From positions 1 through 10,436 of the forward strand of contig CAMPJU010000026.1 of the NCBI GenBank assembly GCA_946886995.1: a stretch of DNA of 10,436 bases, read 5' to 3'. Shown piece by piece: positions 6,371-10,436 of the stretch; positions within the stretch are counted from its first letter, which is position 1; the number at the start of each line of letters is the position of its first letter. Both the position numbers and the translations under genes were made by a program. The notes under the pieces are model-generated. The model had not been told where the DNA came from. It searched no databases and worked only from the letters and a program-made list of their open reading frames with translations. This DNA comes from an uncultured Lysobacteraceae bacterium (GTDB lineage Bacteria; Pseudomonadota; Gammaproteobacteria; Xanthomonadales; Xanthomonadaceae).

Positions 6371-7297
6371 ATGCGCTTTTCGTCCTGCCTCCTGCTCGCG
6401 CTGGCCTGCGGTCCGTGCCTCGCCCAGTCCTACGACGGCCCGATCATCGACGTGCACCTGCACGTCGGCCGCGCGGCGCCCGGCGCGCCCAACCCGGCGA
6501 CCGGCGTGCCGACCACCGCCAACACCGACGCCGAGCGCGAGGCGATGACACTCGAACGGATGCGCCGGCACGGCATCGTGCTGGGGCTGGTCAGCGGGCC
6601 GGACGAGGCGATGGCCAGCATGCGCAGGGCGGGGGGAGATCGCATCCGCGCGGGCGCGTTCATGGACGACGGGCGCACGCGCCTGCCGCCGCCGGAAGTG
6701 CTGCGCGAGGCGTTCGAACGCGGCGACCTGCAGGTCATCGGCGAGATCGGCGCGCAGTACCACGGGATGGACCCGGGCGAGGACTGGTTCGAGCCCTACA
6801 TGGCGCTCGCCGAGGAGTTCGACGTGCCGGTCGGCATCCACACCGGGCTGGCGCCGCCGGGCGCGGCGTACGGTTGTTGCCCGGACTTCCGGATCGAGCT
6901 CGGCAACCCGCTGCGCCTGGAGCCGATGCTCAAGAAGCACCCGAACGTACGCGTGTGGCTGATGCACGCGGGTTGGCCGTTCCTCGCCGAGACCAAGGCG
7001 CTGCTCTACATGTACCCGCAGGTGCACGCGGACGTGTCGGTGATCAACTGGATCATCCCGCGCGCCGAGTTCCACGACTACCTGGAGGCGCTGGTGCGCG
7101 CCGGGCTCACCGACCGGTTGATGTTCGGCTCCGACCAGATGGTGTGGCCGGAGGCGATCACTCAGGCGATCGAGGGCGTGGACAGCGCGCCGTTCCTGTC
7201 GGCAGTGGACAAGCGGGCCATCTTCCACGACAACGCGGCACGGTTCCTGCGCATCGCCGATGCACCCGTGACCGGACCAGAGGAGGCACAGCCATGA
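6371..7297 (+). CDS. Secreted TIM-barrel amidohydrolase (amidohydrolase_2 / COG2159-like)
   Basis: This 308-residue protein has a signal peptide (MRFSSCLLLALACGPCLA|QS, likely cut after A18; no proper lipobox), so it is predicted to be periplasmic. The catalytic barrel opens with IIDVHLHVG (metal ligands H29 and H31). It continues with GEIGAQYHG (E125), VGIHTG (H157), VWLMHAGWPF (H199) and MFGSDQM (D255). These sit where amidohydrolase_2 proteins bind their metal and activate water. That family includes decarboxylases and lactone or ester hydrolases (ACMSD-like, PDC-lactonase-like). The substrate here is unknown. CC at 169-170 lies close to the active-site loop. The start at 6371 is preceded by a weak GGGGA (6357-6361). 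It follows the DUF418 gene by 38 bases. Its stop (7295-7297) overlaps the ATG of a tiny downstream frame in an ATGA arrangement. Confidence 0.87.
   Translation: MRFSSCLLLALACGPCLAQSYDGPIIDVHLHVGRAAPGAPNPATGVPTTANTDAEREAMTLERMRRHGIVLGLVSGPDEAMASMRRAGGDRIRAGAFMDDGRTRLPPPEVLREAFERGDLQVIGEIGAQYHGMDPGEDWFEPYMALAEEFDVPVGIHTGLAPPGAAYGCCPDFRIELGNPLRLEPMLKKHPNVRVWLMHAGWPFLAETKALLYMYPQVHADVSVINWIIPRAEFHDYLEALVRAGLTDRLMFGSDQMVWPEAITQAIEGVDSAPFLSAVDKRAIFHDNAARFLRIADAPVTGPEEAQP
7281..7286 (+). promoter_or_regulatory. Consensus Shine-Dalgarno AGGAGG for the 24-codon frame
   Basis: A perfect AGGAGG inside the last codons of the secreted amidohydrolase sits 7 bases before the ATG at 7294. It is the best ribosome site among the plus-strand genes here and serves only the tiny frame, which suggests that a full-length translationally coupled gene once started at this point. 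Confidence 0.7.
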
Positions 7298-7368
7298 CGA
7301 TCGTCACCAGCCTCAGCGGCGTCGTCGACCGCTTCGGCGTGCCGTGGATGGTGAATACGGCGGTTTGA
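7294..7368 (+). pseudogene. Collapsed VOC/glyoxalase-family gene: 24-codon remnant
   Basis: This frame has an ATG overlapping the amidohydrolase stop (ATGA), a perfect AGGAGG at 7281-7286 and a TGA at 7366-7368. Its first residues, MTIVTSLS, look like the N-terminus of a PhnB-type VOC protein. The last part, DRFGVPWMVN, matches the conserved C-terminal strand of that family (typically DRFG.PWM.N). The roughly 100 residues between are absent, with no frame break, so the simplest reading is an in-frame internal deletion of a VOC gene. The encoded peptide cannot fold as a VOC domain. It could be translated as a small peptide or act only as a leader before the ATP-grasp operon that begins 51 bases later. 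The family assignment rests on about 16 residues and is therefore moderate. Confidence 0.55.
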
Positions 7369-7370
7369 CA
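7365..7370 (+). promoter_or_regulatory. Perfect TTGACA hexamer, candidate -35 of the ATP-grasp operon
   Basis: TTGACA overlaps the TGA of the 24-codon frame and lies 50 bases before the ATP-grasp ATG. At 17 bases spacing the -10 would be CACGGT, a poor match, so promoter activity is uncertain. An inverted repeat at 7391-7417 would overlap the transcription start region. Confidence 0.3.
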
Positions 7371-7390
7371 TGCCACCGCCGCGGCGCCAC

Positions 7391-7417
7391 GGTGTCCTTC
7401 CGGCAGCAGCGGACACC
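7391..7417 (+). promoter_or_regulatory. Hairpin GGTGTCC-N13-GGACACC just before the ATP-grasp start
   Basis: Seven perfectly complementary bases (7391-7397 with 7411-7417) enclose a 13-base loop and end 2 bases before the ATG at 7420. The only SD-like bases for this gene (GGA, 7411-7413) lie in the right arm, so folding would hide the ribosome site. As DNA, the same repeat could be a dimeric operator. An alternative stem CACCG (7374-7378) with CGGTG (7390-7394) would compete for the left arm. It has no U-tract, so it is not a standard terminator. Confidence 0.4.
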
Positions 7418-7419
7418 CG

Positions 7420-8844
7420 ATGCCGCAAGATCCACCCGTCTTCGATGAAATGGGCTGGCCCGACGCGATCCGGCCGCCCTATGCGCTGATCGATGCCTGG
7501 CTGAAGTCCGCCACGGCCGAGCAGCTGGCGCTCAAGCGCCGCGAAGCCGAGGTCCTGTTCCGGCGCATCGGCATCACCTTCGCCGTCTACACCGAAGGCG
7601 GCGATGGCGAGCGGTTGATCCCCTTCGACCTGATCCCTCGGGTGCTGGCGCAGGCCGAGTGGCAGCGGCTGCGCCAGGGACTGGAGCAGCGGGCGAAGGC
7701 GCTCAATGCGTTCCTGCACGACGTGCACCACGACCGCGACATCCTCCGCGCCGGCCGCATGCCCGAGCGCCTGGTGCTGCACAACACGGAGTTCCGCCCG
7801 GAGATGAACGGGCTGGACCTGCCCGGACGGATCTATTCGCACGTCTGCGGCATCGACATGGTGCGCACCGGACCCGATGACTACTACGTGCTGGAGGACA
7901 ACTGCCGCACGCCGTCGGGCGTCTCGTACATGGTCGAGAACCGCGAGGTGATGCAGCGCCTGTTCCCCGACCTGTTCCGGCAGGCGCGGGTGGCGCCGGT
8001 CGCGCACTATGCCGACGAGTTGCTGGAAACGCTGCGCTCGGTGGCGCCGCCCAACTGCAACGGCGAGCCCACGGTGGTGCTCCTGACGCCCGGCATCCAC
8101 AACAGCGCGTACTACGAGCACGCGTTCCTGGCCGACGAGATGGGAATCGACCTGGTGGAGGGCCCGGACCTGCTGGTGCGCAACGACGTGTGCTACATGC
8201 GCACCACCGCGGGCCTGGAGCGCGTCGACGTCATCTACCGCCGCATCGACGACGACTACCTGGACCCGCTGGTGTTCCGCCCGGATTCGATGCTGGGCGC
8301 CGCCGGCCTGCACTTCGCCAACCGCGCCGGGAATCTCACGATCACCAATGCCGTCGGCGCGGGCATCGCCGACGACAAGGCCGTGTACATGCACGTGCCG
8401 GAGATGATCCGGTTCTACCTGGGCGAGGAACCGCTGCTGTCCAACGTGCCCACCCACGACTGCAGCAAGCCGGACGAACTGAAATACGTGCTCGAGCACC
8501 TGGACGAGCTGGTGGTCAAGGCGGTGCACGGCTCCGGTGGCTACGGGATGCTGGTCGGGCCGCATGCCAGCAAGCAGGAGCTGGAGGATTTCCGCGCGCT
8601 GCTGAAGGCGAAGCCGGAGACCTACATCGCGCAGCCGACGCTGGCGCTGTCCACGGTGCCGACCTTCGTGGAGTCGGGCGTGGCGCCGCGGCACGTGGAC
8701 CTGCGGCCGTTCGTGCTATCCGGTAGCGACCGCATGCGCGTGGTGCCGGGCGGGCTGACCCGGGTGGCGCTGCGCGAAGGTTCGCTGGTGGTGAATTCGT
8801 CGCAGGGCGGGGGCACCAAGGACACCTGGGTGCTGGAGGAATGA
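7420..8844 (+). CDS. Circularly permuted ATP-grasp protein (COG2308)
   Basis: This 474-residue protein is full length for the family. Hallmarks in order are GITFAVYTEGGDGERLIPFD (51-70), an RPEMNG/GRIYSHVCGIDMVR block (126-149), and VLEDNCRTPSGVSYMVENR (157-175) with acidic/amide metal-binding residues. VDVIYRRIDDDYLDPL (269-284) and ITNAVGAGIADDKAVY (308-323) follow. VVKAVHGSGGYGMLVGP (365-381) is the nucleotide-binding strand and glycine loop. HVDLRPF, GGLTRVA and NSSQGGGTKDTWV come near the end. ATP-grasp enzymes join a carboxylate to an amine via an acyl phosphate. For this clade a peptide-forming or protein-tagging role has been predicted, and I know of no demonstrated substrate. The Shine-Dalgarno is weak and lies within a hairpin. 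Its stop overlaps the start of the alpha-E gene, indicating translational coupling. The start at 7420 fits the family N-terminus; ATG 7450 is a less likely alternative. Confidence 0.92.
   Translation: MPQDPPVFDEMGWPDAIRPPYALIDAWLKSATAEQLALKRREAEVLFRRIGITFAVYTEGGDGERLIPFDLIPRVLAQAEWQRLRQGLEQRAKALNAFLHDVHHDRDILRAGRMPERLVLHNTEFRPEMNGLDLPGRIYSHVCGIDMVRTGPDDYYVLEDNCRTPSGVSYMVENREVMQRLFPDLFRQARVAPVAHYADELLETLRSVAPPNCNGEPTVVLLTPGIHNSAYYEHAFLADEMGIDLVEGPDLLVRNDVCYMRTTAGLERVDVIYRRIDDDYLDPLVFRPDSMLGAAGLHFANRAGNLTITNAVGAGIADDKAVYMHVPEMIRFYLGEEPLLSNVPTHDCSKPDELKYVLEHLDELVVKAVHGSGGYGMLVGPHASKQELEDFRALLKAKPETYIAQPTLALSTVPTFVESGVAPRHVDLRPFVLSGSDRMRVVPGGLTRVALREGSLVVNSSQGGGTKDTWVLEE
8835..8840 (+). promoter_or_regulatory. 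Shine-Dalgarno GGAGGA abutting the alpha-E start
   Basis: GGAGGA inside the last codons of the ATP-grasp gene touches ATG 8841 directly and leaves 3 bases before ATG 8844. The very short spacing favours 8844 (protein starting MLARTAG) or re-initiation by ribosomes finishing the upstream gene. Confidence 0.5.
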
Positions 8845-9785
8845 TGCTCGCGCGCACCGCCGGCGACCTGTTCTGGCTGGCCCGCTACATGGAGCGGGCC
8901 GACTACGTGGCGCGGCTGCTGCAGGTGGCCGGGCACATGAATGCGGTGCGGGTGGACGCGAACCGCAGCAGCGAATGGGAATCGGCGATCGTGGCGGCGG
9001 GCTGCAGCGACACCTTCCGTGCGAGCGGCGCCGATGCCGACGAGGCCGGCGTGATCCAGTTCCTGGCCTTCGAGCGCGACAACCCGTCGTCGATCTGCAA
9101 CTGCATCGAGACCGCGCGCCGCAACGCCCGCTCGGTGCGCACGTCGCTGACCACCGAGATGTGGGAAGCGGTGAACCAGGCCTCGCTGGAACTGGCGGAC
9201 TACAGCCGGGGGTCGCTCGATGCGGACCGCCTGGCCGAGTTCCTGGAGTGGGTAAAGGCCCGCGTGGGTCTGTTCCACGGCGTCTGCTCCAACGGCATGC
9301 TTCGGCGCGACAGCTACCACTTCATCCGCACCGGCCAGTTCCTGGAGCGCGCGGACAACACCGCGCGCCTGCTTGACGTGAAGTACCACGTGCAGCTGCC
9401 GGACGTGAGCGATGTCGGCGGCGTGGTGGACTATTACCAGTGGCTGGCGATCCTGCGCGTGGTCGGCGCGCGGCGCGCGTACCGCGTGCTGTTCAAGGGC
9501 CGGGTGCAACCGGCGCACGTGGCCGAGCTGCTGATCTCGCGCCCGGTGTTCCCGCGCTCGCTGGCGTTCTGCTACGAGCAGATCACCCAGCACCTGGATG
9601 CCATCCAGGCGCAGGACCCGCTGCTGGCCGCCGATGCCCGCCGCCAGGCGCACGTGATGCACGCGCAGCTGCGCTTCGCGCGCATCGACCAGGTGATCGA
9701 GGACGGCCTGCACGAGTACCTCACCGACGTGGTCGACCGCACCCGCGAGCTGGGCACCCGGATCGCGAAAGGACACCTGTTCTGA
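8841..9785 (+). CDS. Alpha-E helical domain protein (COG2307 / DUF403)
   Basis: This 314-residue (or 313 from ATG 8844) all-helical protein matches the alpha-E family. It has FWLARYMERADYVARLL (11-27), FLAFERDNPSSICNCIETAR (74-93) followed by NARSVRTSLTTEMWEAVN, FIRTGQFLERADNTARLLD (161-179), and SRPVFPRSLAFCYEQI (233-248). Two ER-AD-ARLL repeats (near 18-26 and 169-177) carry the conserved Glu/Arg residues that name the family. The function is unknown. It is nearly always encoded beside, or fused to, the circularly permuted ATP-grasp protein, so it probably acts as its partner. Here the two are separate proteins whose genes overlap by 4 bases (ATGA) or 1 base (TGATG). The transglutaminase gene follows after 2 bases. 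Both start choices give nearly the same protein; ATG 8844 has the better ribosome-site spacing and gives the usual family N-terminus. Confidence 0.92.
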   Translation: MMLARTAGDLFWLARYMERADYVARLLQVAGHMNAVRVDANRSSEWESAIVAAGCSDTFRASGADADEAGVIQFLAFERDNPSSICNCIETARRNARSVRTSLTTEMWEAVNQASLELADYSRGSLDADRLAEFLEWVKARVGLFHGVCSNGMLRRDSYHFIRTGQFLERADNTARLLDVKYHVQLPDVSDVGGVVDYYQWLAILRVVGARRAYRVLFKGRVQPAHVAELLISRPVFPRSLAFCYEQITQHLDAIQAQDPLLAADARRQAHVMHAQLRFARIDQVIEDGLHEYLTDVVDRTRELGTRIAKGHLF

Positions 9786-9787
9786 CC

Positions 9788-10436
9788 ATGCGCCTCACCA
9801 TCGCCCACGACACGCGTTACCACTACGGCCAGCCGGCCTGGCTGGTGGTGCAGGCGTTGCGCCTGTGGCCGGCGCCGAGCGCCAGCCAGCAGGTGAGGCA
9901 GTGGCGTGTCGAGGTCGACGGCAGGCTGCTGCAGCCCACCGGCGTGGACGGATTCGGCAATCCCGTGGCCACCCATGCCATCGACCGGCAAGTGAGCGAG
10001 GTGCACCTGGCGGTGCGGGCACAGGTGAACACGCTGGACCGGAGTGGCGTGCATGGCGACGACGCCGGCGGGTTGCCGCCGCTGTTCTTCCTGCGGTCGA
10101 CGCCGTTGACCGCGCCGTCGGCGGGGATCGTCGCGCTGGCCGACGCCGTGGCGGGCGAGGGCGCGGCCGACGGGCTGGAGCGCCTGCACCGCCTGGCCAA
10201 CGCCGTGCGCGAGCGGGTCGACTATGTCGGCGACACCACGGACGCCGGCACCAGCGCCGCGGAGGCCTTCGAGGCCGGCACCGGCGTCTGCCAGGACCAT
10301 GCTCACGTGCTGATCGCCGCGGCCCGCCACCTGGGGCACCCGGCACGCTACGTCAGCGGCTACCTGTGCCCGATGGAGGCCGGGGTGCCGGCCGCCAGCC
10401 ACGCCTGGGCCGAACTGTTCGTGGACGGGCTGGGCT
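9788..10436 (+). CDS. Transglutaminase-fold protein, Bact_transglu_N type (COG1305); 3' end cut by window edge
   Basis: I read this frame directly: 216 complete codons without a stop, running off the right edge. The N-terminal domain begins MRLTIAHDTRYHYGQPA, with LRLWPAP (25-31) and GVDGFGNPV (52-60), the Bact_transglu_N beta domain. The papain-like core then shows the catalytic cysteine C168 in GTGVCQDHAHVL and histidine H205 in ASHAWAEL. The aspartate of the triad lies beyond the edge. Family members are usually 270-300 residues, so perhaps 55-85 are missing. Despite the name, bacterial members are more often peptidases than cross-linkers. Beside ATP-grasp and alpha-E genes it is predicted to cleave or transfer the peptide bond the ligase makes. 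It starts 2 bases after the alpha-E stop. Its nearest SD-like stretch, GAAAGGA (9767-9773), is 14 bases away, so coupling to upstream translation is likely. Confidence 0.92.
   Translation, partial: MRLTIAHDTRYHYGQPAWLVVQALRLWPAPSASQQVRQWRVEVDGRLLQPTGVDGFGNPVATHAIDRQVSEVHLAVRAQVNTLDRSGVHGDDAGGLPPLFFLRSTPLTAPSAGIVALADAVAGEGAADGLERLHRLANAVRERVDYVGDTTDAGTSAAEAFEAGTGVCQDHAHVLIAAARHLGHPARYVSGYLCPMEAGVPAASHAWAELFVDGLG

Noticed and set aside
7162..8694. Long minus-strand open frame opposite the ATP-grasp gene
   Set aside because: His/Val/Arg-rich shadow of a convincingly conserved gene on the plus strand; no domain seen.
1..10436. Signs of horizontal transfer: transposase, integrase, att repeats, tRNA, CRISPR or phage genes
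   Set aside because: None seen on either strand; base composition and gene style look uniform throughout.

Overview
The window is strongly GC-rich chromosomal DNA, densely packed with ordinary bacterial genes. No gap between genes exceeds about 105 bases. The protein families (bacterial RIO1-type kinase, TrmY-like methylase, DUF418 membrane protein, the ATP-grasp/alpha-E/transglutaminase trio) and their residue-level resemblance to Xanthomonas, Pseudomonas and Lysobacter proteins suggest a gammaproteobacterium, most likely Xanthomonadaceae/Lysobacteraceae (Lysobacter, Luteimonas, Pseudoxanthomonas or similar). That placement is inferred from recognition only, with no search behind it. I saw no rRNA, tRNA, CRISPR array, insertion sequence or phage gene.

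Layout. Bases 1-836 (minus, cut by the left edge) encode an exported TPR-repeat protein, probably a lipoprotein. Upstream of it on the same strand, 928-1521 encodes a TrmY-type (DUF358) SPOUT methyltransferase. Divergently, with only 46 bases between, 1568-2425 (plus) encodes a RIO1-family serine kinase. 2527-3870 (plus) is a lipoprotein amidohydrolase. It faces a minus-strand pair: a small outer-membrane beta-barrel protein (4400-5011) followed 15 bases later by a PhnB/VOC-family protein (3905-4384). A 100-base divergent region leads to a DUF418 polytopic membrane protein (5112-6332, GTG start), then a secreted TIM-barrel amidohydrolase (6371-7297). The amidohydrolase stop overlaps an ATG that opens a 24-codon frame (7294-7368). 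This frame looks like a VOC-family gene with its middle removed in frame.

The right third is a tight operon. It holds a circularly permuted ATP-grasp protein (COG2308, 7420-8844), an alpha-E helical protein (COG2307/DUF403, 8841-9785) and a transglutaminase-fold protein (COG1305, 9788 to beyond the right edge). Published comparative genomics predicts that this trio forms a peptide or isopeptide ligation and cleavage system, often linked to the proteasome-like peptidase Anbu. Its substrate is not established as far as I know. A hairpin and a perfect TTGACA hexamer lie just upstream of its first gene.

How the genes fit together. TrmY and RIO are both families best known from archaeal and eukaryotic RNA or ribosome biology and may belong to translation maintenance. 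The beta-barrel/VOC pair and the DUF418/amidohydrolase pair look like two-gene envelope or metabolic units of unknown substrate. The right-hand trio is the clearest functional system in the window.
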